64,000 nucleotides of DNA, from positions 1,860,001-1,924,000 of the forward strand of contig NZ_CP082780.1 of NCBI RefSeq assembly GCF_019915265.1. Reading direction: 5' to 3'. Of this stretch, positions 43,412-52,323 are shown one piece after another. This stretch comes from Bacillus aquiflavi (lineage in GTDB: Bacteria > Bacillota > Bacilli > Bacillales > Cytobacillaceae). The notes beneath the pieces were generated by a model. The model was not told the origin of the DNA, did no database searches, and saw only the letters and a list, made by a program, of their open reading frames with translations. The first letter of the stretch is position 1; every line of letters starts with the position of its first letter. A program made the position numbers and the translations under genes.

Positions 43412-44116
43412 TTATTCTTTAATCGCCGCTTCAAGCGCTACAATCATCATATCATTGAACGTTGTTTGTCTTTCTTCTGAAGTTGTTTCTTCACCTGTTA
43501 AAATATGATCACTCACGGTTAACACTGATAATGCTTTTCGTCCGAATTTTGCCGCTAACGTATAAAGCGCGGCGGTTTCCATCTCAATCGCCAAAATTTG
43601 ATATTTTGCCCACTTTTCATGCTCTGCGTTGTCATTGTAAAAAGTATCGGCAGTAAAGACGTTTCCAACTTTTAAACTAAGTCCTTTTTCTATTCCAACT
43701 TCGTACGCCTTTTTTAGTAAATGGAAATCCGCTGTCGGCGCATAGTCTACTCCGCCAAATGTAAGGCGATTTATTTGCGAATCAGTTGACGCACTCATCG
43801 CTAAAATGACATCACGTACTTTCACATCTTGTTGGATTGCTCCACATGTACCGACTCGAATTAAAGTTTGTACGTGATAATTTTGCATAAGCTCATTAAT
43901 ATAAATAGAAATAGAGGGTACACCCATTCCTGTTCCTTGAACAGAAATTCTTTTCCCTTTATACGTTCCTGTAAAGCCAAGCATGTTGCGTACTTCATTA
44001 TAGCATTTAACATCCTCTAAAAAGGTCTCCGCGATATATTTTGCCCTGAGCGGATCACCTGGAAGTAATACAGTTTCAGCAATTTCATTTTCTTTAGCAC
44101 CGATATGTATACTCAT
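43412..44116 (-). CDS. deoD: Purine nucleoside phosphorylase, DeoD type
   Basis: 234 residues, a complete hexameric-type PNP. Phosphate- and base-binding regions are visible: [37 protein letters not shown] and the catalytic Asp in [10 protein letters not shown]. It cleaves purine (deoxy)nucleosides with phosphate. Length and motifs are normal. Neighbouring yodJ matches B. subtilis order. Confidence 0.96.
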   Translation of the reverse strand: MSIHIGAKENEIAETVLLPGDPLRAKYIAETFLEDVKCYNEVRNMLGFTGTYKGKRISVQGTGMGVPSISIYINELMQNYHVQTLIRVGTCGAIQQDVKVRDVILAMSASTDSQINRLTFGGVDYAPTADFHLLKKAYEVGIEKGLSLKVGNVFTADTFYNDNAEHEKWAKYQILAIEMETAALYTLAAKFGRKALSVLTVSDHILTGEETTSEERQTTFNDMMIVALEAAIKE

Positions 44117-44260
44117 TTCTTTTTAAACCTCCAATTAAAATGCTAACCACAAAAAAACTATATCATATTCTAGCAATACTGAAAAACGAAACCTATGTAA
44201 AGAATGTTTCAATTTTTTTCGGGAATGCTAACTTTAACGATACATAGAGGAGGCTTCAAA

Positions 44261-44389
44261 TTGAACAAACAAGGAAAAATGGGTAAAAAGCTTCAACATG
44301 CCGTTGAATATGCGAACGAAGTAGACTCAAAAGGAAAGTCAACAGCAAAACCAAATACGTCAAAAAGCGAACGAGGAAAAAAATCATAA
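44261..44389 (+). CDS. Small basic protein, possibly sporulation-related
   Basis: 42 residues starting at TTG 44261, with AGGAGG seven bases upstream. It is Lys-rich and hydrophilic (NKQGKMGKKLQHAVEYANEV). A second small basic gene follows after 14 bases with an equally strong ribosome site. Size and composition resemble minor small acid-soluble spore proteins, but I cannot match a family. Confidence 0.6.
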   Translation: MNKQGKMGKKLQHAVEYANEVDSKGKSTAKPNTSKSERGKKS

Positions 44390-44403
44390 CAGGAGGTTCA
44401 TAA

Positions 44404-44550
44404 ATGGGTAAAAAAGATCGCAATCGTGTTAATCAGCCAAAGAAAAATAATCATATCCCCGCAGAACAAATCGCAGCGGAACTCGATGCACACGGAAAAG
44501 AGCAATCTGGAAAAAAACGAAAAAATAGCCCAGGCAACAATATTGAGTGA
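44404..44550 (+). CDS. Small basic protein of unknown function
   Basis: 48 residues from ATG 44404, with AGGAGG about seven bases upstream, ending at TGA 44550. It is hydrophilic (MGKKDRNRVNQPKKNNHIPA, then EQIAAELDAHGKE). It is co-directional with and close to the previous small gene, so they form a bicistronic unit. The family is not recognised. Confidence 0.6.
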   Translation: MGKKDRNRVNQPKKNNHIPAEQIAAELDAHGKEQSGKKRKNSPGNNIE

Positions 44551-44880
44551 GGGAAGATCAACTTCCTCACTTTCATCACCTACTAAATACAAAAATCAAA
44601 TTAGTCTCATACTATATAAAATGATATTAAATCACTAGGATCACTCATGTGTTACTCTTTACCATAAACTTCCTATTAGTTTATAAAAAAATTTTCATAT
44701 TTTAATTGACAATAAAAGCTTTTTTATTCTTAACTTCTGAAGACTATATATCAAAAGATGAATTTAAATAAACATTTTACAGATTTCCCTCAACTAGCTC
44801 AACTTTCGTTACCACTGCTCATTCACTGTTCACTAATCTTTTTTGTAGTATATGTGCATATATCTTTAAAGCAAAAAATT
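44551..44880. other. Non-coding region, nothing identified
   Basis: AT-rich spacer between convergent genes; no clear terminator, RNA or repeat seen. Confidence 0.5.
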
Positions 44881-45222
44881 TCAAACCTTTTTCACGAATT
44901 CAGATTTTAATTTCATTGCGCCAAAACCAGCAATTTTGCAATCGATATTATGATCTCCCTCAACTAAACGAATATTTTTCACTTTTGTCCCTACTTTTAA
45001 AACAGATGAACTTCCTTTTACTTTAAGATCTTTAATGATCGTTACGGAATCACCATCGTTTAGGACATTCCCATTTGCGTCTTTTACAACGTTTTTATCC
45101 TCAGTATTTTCCTCTTCTAATTGTGAATTCCACTCATGCCCACACTCCGGACAAACAAAAAAACCTCTATCCTCATAAGTGTATTCTGAATTACACTTTG
45201 GACAATTTGGCAACTTAGACAT
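44881..45222 (-). CDS. PhnA/YjdM-type zinc-ribbon protein
   Basis: 113 residues with an N-terminal zinc ribbon ([25 protein letters not shown]) and the YjdM C-terminal domain ([25 protein letters not shown]... [12 protein letters not shown]). The historical name PhnA implies phosphonate use but that role is not established for the family. The gene stands alone. Confidence 0.9.
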   Translation of the reverse strand: MSKLPNCPKCNSEYTYEDRGFFVCPECGHEWNSQLEEENTEDKNVVKDANGNVLNDGDSVTIIKDLKVKGSSSVLKVGTKVKNIRLVEGDHNIDCKIAGFGAMKLKSEFVKKV

Positions 45223-45480
45223 TTCTCCCTTTCCCCCATTCCTAATAAAAAACTTAAATGTTTGAGATTAAATTTCACCAACAAACTTACTCATTTTATT
45301 TTAAGATGTTCAGAGTGAATTACTATATTATCATCTAATCCAACCTTTCATATATGAAAACTTTGTTACTTTTCTGATTTCTTAAGGTGAAATTAGGTAT
45401 TTATAACAAATATCACTTCATATGTAAGATTTAATTATCTCTTATTCTACCTTCATCACATTTAAAATTCAATTAATCGC
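45223..45480. other. Non-coding region, nothing identified
   Basis: AT-rich sequence upstream of the YjdM-like gene; no supported feature. Confidence 0.5.
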
Positions 45481-45521
45481 AAAAAAAGAAATAGCTTCGT
45501 ACGTAATGACAGACGAAGCTA
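45481..45521 (-). terminator. Terminator downstream of yozE
   Basis: TAGCTTCGT / ACGAAGCTA stem with TTTCTTTTTTT on the minus strand. It is 80 bases after the yozE stop. Confidence 0.75.
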
Positions 45522-45601
45522 ATTAATCAAGTTATTATAAATTTAATTACTTTCAGCTAAAGCAAGTTCTTTAACAATTTCAACTGCTCGACAAAACTAA
45601 A

Positions 45602-45820
45602 TTATTCTTCTGAAATATACAAATCCCATGCTTGATCAAAGATGGACATATTTTTTAAATAGTGGCCATTCATTTCTAAATATGAGCTAATTTCATTGTA
45701 GTTAACAGAGTATTTTGGAAAGCTATGGTCGATAAATGCATCATTCGCAAATTGGCTGATTTCGTCTTTCGCTTGAGGATTCCTATATTTCATTAAATAA
45801 TGATAAAAAAATTTACTCAT
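45602..45820 (-). CDS. yozE: YozE-family SAM-like small protein
   Basis: 72 residues matching the YozE_SAM_like family: FYHYLMKYRNPQAKDEISQFANDAFIDHSFPKYS, then a helix-rich C-terminus ending in DLYISEE. Function unknown. In B. subtilis yozE lies in the yodN-yokU-kamA region, consistent with the neighbours here. Confidence 0.88.
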   Translation of the reverse strand: MSKFFYHYLMKYRNPQAKDEISQFANDAFIDHSFPKYSVNYNEISSYLEMNGHYLKNMSIFDQAWDLYISEE

Positions 45821-45899
45821 ATTTAACGCCTGCCTAATTTATTTTAGATGATTCACTTTGTAACAATATAACTTAATTAGCTACTTTACGTCTACAGCA

Positions 45900-45927
45900 A
45901 AAAACAATCCTAGTTTACAGGATTGTT
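45900..45927 (-). terminator. Terminator of the small membrane-protein gene
   Basis: AACAATCCT / AGGATTGTT on the minus strand followed by TTTTT. Confidence 0.8.
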
Positions 45928-45965
45928 CAGCTTGTAAAATGTTAATATATAAGTATTTATTATTT

Positions 45966-46157
45966 CTACTGCCAACGAGCAGTTTTAGAAAGCTCAACAA
46001 GAGCCCAAATAATATTAAACATAAGCAGTGCAACTGTAATTGGAACAGCTTGCAGCCAATTCTTACCGTATTTTGCCTTAATGACTGCTGTATAGTAACC
46101 GCACATAAATAAAACAAACATTGCAGCGACTAACATAATCGATAGCGCGATATACAT
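45966..46157 (-). CDS. Small two-helix membrane protein
   Basis: 63 residues with two hydrophobic segments (about 4-24 and 38-55) separated by a basic loop (KAKYGKNW). GGGGGATGAAGAA precedes the ATG and a terminator follows, supporting a real gene. Function unknown. Confidence 0.65.
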   Translation of the reverse strand: MYIALSIMLVAAMFVLFMCGYYTAVIKAKYGKNWLQAVPITVALLMFNIIWALVELSKTARWQ

Positions 46158-46318
46158 TTCTTCATCCCCCTAAAAAATCCGCTAAATGATCTCTATACTA
46201 TTTATTATAAAGTGAGCATAAATTCTGTTTGTGAATAAAGGATGAAAAATTTGTGAAATGTTATCAGCTTATTTCATTGAAATGCTCGTATTGAAATAAC
46301 AAATCATACGGAGGGACA

Positions 46319-46358
46319 TTAAAAAAATGGCTATTCTTTTCCATTTGCTCGAATAGCC
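46319..46358 (-). terminator. Terminator downstream of yokU
   Basis: GGCTATTC / GAATAGCC stem followed on the minus strand by ATTTTTTT. Confidence 0.75.
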
Positions 46359-46410
46359 GCCAGTCATTTTATAATGCAGATCATTCACCTAATTTAACAA
46401 GACAGACATT

Positions 46411-46695
46411 TTAAGAAGAAAAGTCAAAATAATTTTTCTTCAACAGTCGAGGGATATTCATTAGCTCAGAAAAACTAATCTTTTGATCAATTATATTCGT
46501 ATCGATTAATAACAGCTGATCTTCAATTTCTTTCACAATTTTTTCAGTTTGGTAAGCCATTGAGCAATCTTGGCAAAAAACTGTCGGCGTTTCTTCTATT
46601 TCTATTGCTCTTGATCCGTCAGGCAGTTCCCAATACACTTCTTTAGAACTATATTGAATGTTCATACTTTGACACCATTCACAACGTTTTTCCAA
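46411..46695 (-). CDS. yokU: YokU-family zinc-finger-like protein
   Basis: 94 residues with two CxxC motifs (RCEWCQSM and CQDCSMAY) in a YgiT-like N-terminal layout. The start is TTG 46695 with GGGGGAATC upstream. It follows kamA by 12 bases, the order yokU-kamA also known from B. subtilis, so it is probably expressed from the sigma-54 promoter with kamA. Function unknown. Confidence 0.83.
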   Translation of the reverse strand: MEKRCEWCQSMNIQYSSKEVYWELPDGSRAIEIEETPTVFCQDCSMAYQTEKIVKEIEDQLLLIDTNIIDQKISFSELMNIPRLLKKNYFDFSS

Positions 46696-46707
46696 TCTCG
46701 ATTCCCC

Positions 46708-48150
46708 CTAATCATTTGCAGGCGTTAACTGTTGTTCATCCGCTTTATTTTCTTTTTGGTGGCTTTGCATTTTCCCTTGTTGAGCTTGGAATTTCTTTTC
46801 CTTCAATTCGTCCCGTTTGCTTCGTTTATTTTTAATCGAGCTATGGTTTGGATTTTCCTCGTATTGCTTTCTTCGATTGTATCGTTCTAATTCATTTGGC
46901 ACGAGATTGAATTGCTGATCATTCATTAAAGCAGCGATTCCTACTTTAGACTGCTTTTCTTCGAGATTTGGATATATTTCTTTAAAATAATCTTCCGCAC
47001 GATCTGGAATATAATTTTCTGGTTCAGGATAAGTTGTAATTACGCCTTCGAAGTTACGGAGAACAACTTTATCAGCACTTTGAGAGATTAAATAGTTTGG
47101 TTGTAAAGCTATTTTCCCCCCTCCGCCAGGTGCATCGACGACAAAGGTTGGAACCGCATAACCGGACGTATGCCCGCGGAGACCTTCAATAATTTCTAAT
47201 CCTTTTGATACAGGTGCGCGGAAGTGGCCGATTCCTTCTGAAAGGTCACATTGGTAAATATAATATGGACGAACGCGGATTTTTACAAGATCATGCATTA
47301 ACTGTTTCATAATCGATACACTATCGTTTATTCCGGCGAGAATAACCGACTGATTCCCAATGGGAACACCAGCATTTGCAAGCATTTCACAGGCACGTTT
47401 TGACTCTTCGGTAATCTCAATTGACGTATTAAAATGAGTGTTTAGCCAAATCGGGTGGTATTTTTTCAATATATTACAAAGATTTTCTGTTATTCTTTGC
47501 GGGAATACGACTGGGGCGCGAGTACCAATCCGAATAATTTCAACATGATCTATTTCACGTAAATTTTTTAAAATATACTCTAAAATTTGATCGTTTATTA
47601 ACAAACCATCTCCACCTGAAATGAGAACATCCCTTACTTGAGGAGTATCGCGAATATATTCAATTGCAGCGTCAAGCTGTTTTTTTGGCACACCCATTCC
47701 GATTTGCCCTGAAAAACGCCGTCTCGTACAATAACGGCAATACATTGAACATTGGTTCGTGACTAAAAATAACACTCGATCTGGATAACGGTGCGTAAGC
47801 CCGGGGACAGGTGAGTCTTCGTCTTCGTGCAATGGATCTTCTAAATCATATTTAGTCTTAAATATTTCTTGTGAAATCGGTACCGACTGCATGCGGATCG
47901 GACAGCGCGGATCATCACGGTTCATTAATGATGCGTAATAAGGAGTAATATTTAATGGAATTGTTTTTGTGGAAATTCGCACTCCTTCTTCTTCTTCAGG
48001 AGTTAAATTAATCACTTTTTTTAAGTCATCAACAGTCCTGATCGTATTTGTTAACTGCCAAAGCCAATCGTTCCACTGTTCCTCTGTAACATCTTTCCAT
48101 AGCTCGATTTCTTTCCAATGCTGTTTTGGCTTATATAAAAACTGTTTCAT
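46708..48150 (-). CDS. kamA: L-lysine 2,3-aminomutase (radical SAM)
   Basis: 480 residues. The radical-SAM cluster motif is CSMYCRYCTRR, followed by the SAM-binding GGDGLL segment. PLP-binding and Lys-binding regions (TFVVDAPGGGGKI) occur in the C-terminal third. A hydrophilic, probably disordered tail of about 70 residues is rich in Lys and Gln. The enzyme converts L-lysine to L-beta-lysine, the first step of the pathway completed by the yodP-T homologues at 49947-56319. A sigma-54 promoter lies 40 bases upstream. Confidence 0.95.
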   Translation of the reverse strand: MKQFLYKPKQHWKEIELWKDVTEEQWNDWLWQLTNTIRTVDDLKKVINLTPEEEEGVRISTKTIPLNITPYYASLMNRDDPRCPIRMQSVPISQEIFKTKYDLEDPLHEDEDSPVPGLTHRYPDRVLFLVTNQCSMYCRYCTRRRFSGQIGMGVPKKQLDAAIEYIRDTPQVRDVLISGGDGLLINDQILEYILKNLREIDHVEIIRIGTRAPVVFPQRITENLCNILKKYHPIWLNTHFNTSIEITEESKRACEMLANAGVPIGNQSVILAGINDSVSIMKQLMHDLVKIRVRPYYIYQCDLSEGIGHFRAPVSKGLEIIEGLRGHTSGYAVPTFVVDAPGGGGKIALQPNYLISQSADKVVLRNFEGVITTYPEPENYIPDRAEDYFKEIYPNLEEKQSKVGIAALMNDQQFNLVPNELERYNRRKQYEENPNHSSIKNKRSKRDELKEKKFQAQQGKMQSHQKENKADEQQLTPAND

Positions 48151-48189
48151 TCTTATTCCTCCTAAAATACTTTCTCTTTAAAAATATCA

Positions 48190-48205
48190 TGCAATATCCG
48201 TGCCA
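48190..48205 (-). promoter_or_regulatory. Sigma-54 (-24/-12) promoter of kamA
   Basis: TGGCAC-GGATA-TTGCA on the minus strand, matching the consensus TGGCAC-N5-TTGCA. It requires an enhancer-binding activator; one is encoded directly upstream. Confidence 0.88.
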
Positions 48206-48290
48206 ACTTAAAAGAAATATTAAAGTGTTTTAGTGGAAACACTATGCCGGCCAATACTTAAAAAAATAAATTTAATTTTTCAAAACCATA

Positions 48291-48319
48291 AAAAAGCTTA
48301 AGGAAAATCCTTAAGCTTT
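48291..48319 (-). terminator. Terminator of the activator gene/operon
   Basis: AAAGCTTAAGGA / TCCTTAAGCTTT with a T-run on the minus strand, separating the upstream operon from the kamA promoter. Confidence 0.85.
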
Positions 48320-48453
48320 AGTTATAGATAAAGTTAATATTAAAGAAATAATTGTCCAGCAAGGCTCCAAACACGAGGCTAAGGCGAATTCACAGGATCG
48401 TTTGTCAAGAAACTAATAATTTAAGAGAAACATTAAGATTTATAAGTCGCCAG

Positions 48454-49863
48454 TTAATGGGCATAGTTAATCTCATATTTTTGAATTTTATATTGTAGAG
48501 TTTGGCGTGGAATTTGCAATAGCTTTGCAGCTTGCAATACATTACCGTCTGTTTCTTCAAGCGCCCCGTATATAAGCTTCTTTTCTAAATTGATGACATT
48601 TTTTCGCAATGATAAATTGCTCATATCCTTTTTTACTTTTTCTGCTTTTTGAAGTTCATCTTTTAACATGAAAGGCAAATCGTCTTCTGTTAAATATTGT
48701 TGATTACAAACATTCATCATGTACTCTATCGTATGTTTTAACTCGCGGACATTTCCAGGCCAGGGATACCGCCTAAATAGCTTTGCCACTGCTTTATTCG
48801 TACCTTTAATATGTTTATTAAGCTGATTATTAAAAGTAGAAATAAAATGATTCGTTAAGAGGCTAATATCTTCCTTCCGCTTTCTTAATGGCATTAGTTC
48901 AAATGTGAGTACGTTTAAGCGATAGAAAAGGTCTGAACGCAGTTTTTCTTCTTGTAACACCTTTTGGGGATGCTCGTTCATAGCAGCAATAATTCTGACA
49001 TCAACTGCCAAACTTTTCGTGCTGCCTACCCTGCGGACAATTCCATCTTCTAGTACTCTTAAAAGCTTTGCTTGTAATTCAAACGGCATTGCGTGAAGCT
49101 CATCTAAAAACAATGTTCCGCCATGAGCAAGTTCGAATAAGCCTGGCCTGTCAACCGCCCCAGTATAGCTCCCTTTTACAGTTCCAAATAAAATACTTTC
49201 GAGGAGAGATTCTGGCAGTGCTGCACAGTTTTGCGCAATGAAAGGGCCTTTATTCCTTCTTGAAGTGCTATGGATTCCTTGGACAAACAGCTCTTTTCCC
49301 GAGCCGCTTTCCCCATAAACTAAAATCGGTGAATCAGACTTTGATAATCGTTCAGCCTCATCTTTCATCGCTTGAAACTCTTGATTTCTAGTCATTAAAT
49401 GATGAAAAGTATACTTTGTCCCGCGGTGCTCTGTCGGCTTTGCTGATATGTTCATTGCCGTACTTTGTAAATCTAGCAAACGTTCTGATAATAGTTTTAA
49501 CTTCGAATAATCCTTTGCAATTTCTACAGCTCCAATTATTTTTTTCTTTACAAATATAGGTAAAGTCGTATTGATCGTTTCAATCTTTTCACCATGTATA
49601 TTCACATACGATTGTGTTCGATGGTAAATCGGCTGTTTCGACTTCATTACTTTTAATAGGGTACTCGTTTCTTCTGTTAATGACGGAAAAACAGTTAATA
49701 AAGGCTTCCCGAGCACCTCTTCAACCGTCATCCCATCATGCTTAGCCGCAATCTCATTGTAAAAAATTGTCGTTCCGTCTGTATCAACAGCGTGGATTCC
49801 TTCATCAATTCCATTTAAAATCGCCGTTAACATTTCTTTCGTCACATTGATTGTTTCATTCAT
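48454..49863 (-). CDS. Sigma-54 enhancer-binding activator (PAS-AAA+-Fis type), probable regulator of kamA
   Basis: 469 residues: a PAS domain (about 10-120), an AAA+ domain with Walker A GESGSGKE, the sigma-54 contact loop GSYTGA (variant of GAFTGA), Walker B GGTLFLDELH and an Arg-finger region, and a C-terminal Fis-type helix-turn-helix (NVLQAAKLLQIPRQTLQYKI). It resembles RocR-type activators. Position next to the sigma-54 kamA promoter makes kamA the likely target, with lysine or a derivative as possible PAS ligand. Confidence 0.9.
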   Translation of the reverse strand: MNETINVTKEMLTAILNGIDEGIHAVDTDGTTIFYNEIAAKHDGMTVEEVLGKPLLTVFPSLTEETSTLLKVMKSKQPIYHRTQSYVNIHGEKIETINTTLPIFVKKKIIGAVEIAKDYSKLKLLSERLLDLQSTAMNISAKPTEHRGTKYTFHHLMTRNQEFQAMKDEAERLSKSDSPILVYGESGSGKELFVQGIHSTSRRNKGPFIAQNCAALPESLLESILFGTVKGSYTGAVDRPGLFELAHGGTLFLDELHAMPFELQAKLLRVLEDGIVRRVGSTKSLAVDVRIIAAMNEHPQKVLQEEKLRSDLFYRLNVLTFELMPLRKRKEDISLLTNHFISTFNNQLNKHIKGTNKAVAKLFRRYPWPGNVRELKHTIEYMMNVCNQQYLTEDDLPFMLKDELQKAEKVKKDMSNLSLRKNVINLEKKLIYGALEETDGNVLQAAKLLQIPRQTLQYKIQKYEINYAH

Positions 49864-49946
49864 TGTTCTCTCCTTCCACCCCGATTTAAACAGTAAAACT
49901 TTTCTTGTTGATGATTGCCATTTCAGCTGCCGAATATTCGTCTATT

Positions 49947-50835
49947 TTACTGACGACTAATTGGCATATCACTTAAATTTTTTACCCAGATATTCATATT
50001 TTCAATCTTATCAAAAATATAACAATTGTTTATGAGCCTGCCTCGATAATGATAACCAAGCTGATAAAGGGCCGCATTCATCCCAAAAGATAATGCTCGT
50101 GCAATGGAATAACTACAATAAATCCCATTATTTATTAGCTCTTGCTCCAAGCTTTGGAGTAATAAATTTCATTTCATTAACCCATATTTTCGATGTTCAA
50201 CTAAAGTTGCACAATCTGTTAATTCAGCATTTTTATAAAACTGATTTACTTCCGCTGAAGCAGCACTTACAATTTGATCTTCTCTCTTGAAACAGTAGTA
50301 AATTGTTCCGGCTGACATCGTATCCTTAATGTATTCTGGATCATTAAGCGGGGTCGGATAAACTTGAAAAACTTGTCCGTATAACAGTGCAAGTGCTTCT
50401 GCATCATTTTGAGTGGCTTTTATTAATTTGTATTGTACTGGAGGTGGCTTTATCTCCACTTTTCGAGGTAAATTGTAAATTTCATTTATCGTCGTATCTT
50501 CTTTTAAAAGATGAGGACTCGTTTGTCGTTCAAGTGTAAAATTTTTGAAAAAAAAAATAACAATCAGATCCAAGAAAGTAATGATCAATGCATCCTTCAA
50601 GCCTGTACCCTTTTTCTAGAAACGATGAAAAATGCTCTCTTCTCCCTTTAACAATGAGTTTTTCAGCTAATAAATTGCTTGCGAGCTGTTCTGCCCGCTC
50701 TAGTGCTTGATTTACATTCCCCTGATAATCATCAATCCTTATTCGTTTATTAAAAGGATCTTGAAAAATTTCTAAAGAAAATTGCTCTTCCTTAATAGTT
50801 GTTGAAGTTGCTAGTTTCATATTCATCATCGACAT
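49947..50835 (-). pseudogene. yodP: Beta-lysine N6-acetyltransferase (YodP/AblB), one frameshift and one stop
   Basis: Three pieces make one AblB-type acetyltransferase: 50835-50530, 50600-50169 and 50168-49947. The frame shifts at a run of ten T (coding strand; 50548-50557); nine would read CYFFFKNFTLERQTSP. A TGA at 50169-50171 then interrupts LMK-NLLLQSLEQELINNGI. The GNAT core (LVEHRKYGLMK and YSIARALSFGMNAALYQLGYHYRG) is recognisable. The enzyme acetylates beta-lysine made by KamA. Two separate lesions suggest loss of function, unless both are sequence errors. Confidence 0.85.
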
Positions 50836-50846
50836 CTCTCCTTAAG

Positions 50847-50871
50847 CAGTCTGACCATATCGGTCAGACTG
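50847..50871 (-). other. Intercistronic hairpin overlapping the aldehyde dehydrogenase stop
   Basis: CAGTCTGACC / GGTCAGACTG, a 10-bp perfect stem that includes the TGA stop of the aldehyde dehydrogenase gene and ends just before the yodP ribosome site. There is no T-run. Probable translational or mRNA-stability element. Confidence 0.6.
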
Positions 50872-52294
50872 GGTCATTTAACTTAAAGCTAATGAGTTTC
50901 AGTTCAGTCATTTCCTCAATAGCATATTTAATTCCTTCTCTTCCAAATCCGCTCATTTTCACACCGCCATAGGGCATATGATCAACCCGAAAGGTTGAAA
51001 AATCATTAATCATTACTCCACCAACATGAAGCGCTTTTGCTCCTTTAAAAGCTCTTTCAATGTTTGTTGTAAAAATCCCGGCCTGTAAACCGTATTTTGA
51101 CTCATTTACTGCGGCAATTGCCTCCTCAAAATGAGAGAATGAATTAATATGAACAACTGGGGCAAATATTTCCTCACAAGAAAGCTTTTCTGTATTCGGG
51201 ACTTGCAAAAGCACTGTCGGTTGAAGAATTCCAGCTTCATCTACTCCGCCACAAGCTAATTGGGCACCGTTTTTGACCGCACTTTCAATCCAGCTTTTTG
51301 CTCTCTTTACATCCCCTTCACTGATCATCGCAGAAATATCGGTGCTTTCATCGAGAGGATTGCCGATGACTAATTTTTTTGTTTCTGCAATAAAAAGCTC
51401 GACAAATTGCGTAAATAAAGCTTCATGTACATAAATACGCTGAACAGAAATACACACTTGACCTTGAAATGCAAATGCTCCGGCGACAATACGGGGCACA
51501 ATTTTGTGTAACTCTACTTCTGAATCGACAATAACAGCTGAGTTTGAGCCTAGCTCAAGGGTGACTCTTTTTAAACCAGCTCTTTCCCTCAAAGATATTC
51601 CGACTTCAGGACTTCCTGTAAAAGTAATCATACGGATATTTTCATCAGTTAATAACACATCACCAACCGTTTTTCCTGAACCAGTCACAACATTAAGAGC
51701 CCCGGCCGGCAAGCCTGCTTTGTGAAATAATTTAGCAATTTTGAGCGCGCTTAACGGCGTTTGGCTTGCAGGTTTTAAAACGACTGTATTTCCTGCTGCA
51801 ATAGCAGGACCGACTTTATGGGCGACAAGATTCATCGGGAAATTAAATGGAGTAATTGCTCCGATCACTCCAAGAGGTTCCTTAACCGTGTACGCAACAC
51901 GGTTTTCACCCCCTGGGGCAGCATCCATCGGAATCGTTTCCCCCGTCAAGCGCCGCGCTTCTTGTGCCGCAAATAAATAAGTCATAATGGTTCGCTCGAC
52001 TTCTCCCCTTGCAGCTTTTAACGGTTTAGCGGCTTCGGTAGCAATTAGTTTCGCACATTCCTCTTTTTCTTCCGTTAAAAACTCGGCAACTTTTTCAAGT
52101 ATATTTGCCCTTTTATATGCTGGCATGTCAGCCATTGTTTGCGCAGCATGGCGAGCTGACTCAATGGCATTTTTTACATCTTTTTCATTTGCTTGAGCGA
52201 TACTCTTGATCTTTTTCTTAGAATAAGGGGAGAATAAATCCCGATATTCCTTTGCTTCTACGTCTTTACCGTTAATCCATAAATGCTGTTTCAA
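50864..52294 (-). CDS. NAD(P)-dependent aldehyde dehydrogenase of the beta-lysine operon
   Basis: 476 residues of the ALDH superfamily: cofactor region ITPFNFPMNLVAHKVGPAIA, FTGSPEVG, catalytic Glu in LELGSNSAV and catalytic Cys in FQGQVCISVQR. It is complete and of usual length. No aldehyde dehydrogenase belongs to the B. subtilis yodT-kamA set, so this is an addition. Within a lysine-to-4-aminobutyrate pathway it could oxidise succinic semialdehyde or an aminoaldehyde, which is inference. Confidence 0.85.
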   Translation of the reverse strand: MKQHLWINGKDVEAKEYRDLFSPYSKKKIKSIAQANEKDVKNAIESARHAAQTMADMPAYKRANILEKVAEFLTEEKEECAKLIATEAAKPLKAARGEVERTIMTYLFAAQEARRLTGETIPMDAAPGGENRVAYTVKEPLGVIGAITPFNFPMNLVAHKVGPAIAAGNTVVLKPASQTPLSALKIAKLFHKAGLPAGALNVVTGSGKTVGDVLLTDENIRMITFTGSPEVGISLRERAGLKRVTLELGSNSAVIVDSEVELHKIVPRIVAGAFAFQGQVCISVQRIYVHEALFTQFVELFIAETKKLVIGNPLDESTDISAMISEGDVKRAKSWIESAVKNGAQLACGGVDEAGILQPTVLLQVPNTEKLSCEEIFAPVVHINSFSHFEEAIAAVNESKYGLQAGIFTTNIERAFKGAKALHVGGVMINDFSTFRVDHMPYGGVKMSGFGREGIKYAIEEMTELKLISFKLNDPV

Positions 52295-52323
52295 TGATGA
52301 AACCTCCTTAACAGCCGTTTTTT

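Noticed and set aside
45540-45601. Short minus-strand peptide ending VKELALAESN after yozE
   Set aside because: Looks coding but is closed by a stop within about 15 codons and has no start; too little to call a remnant.
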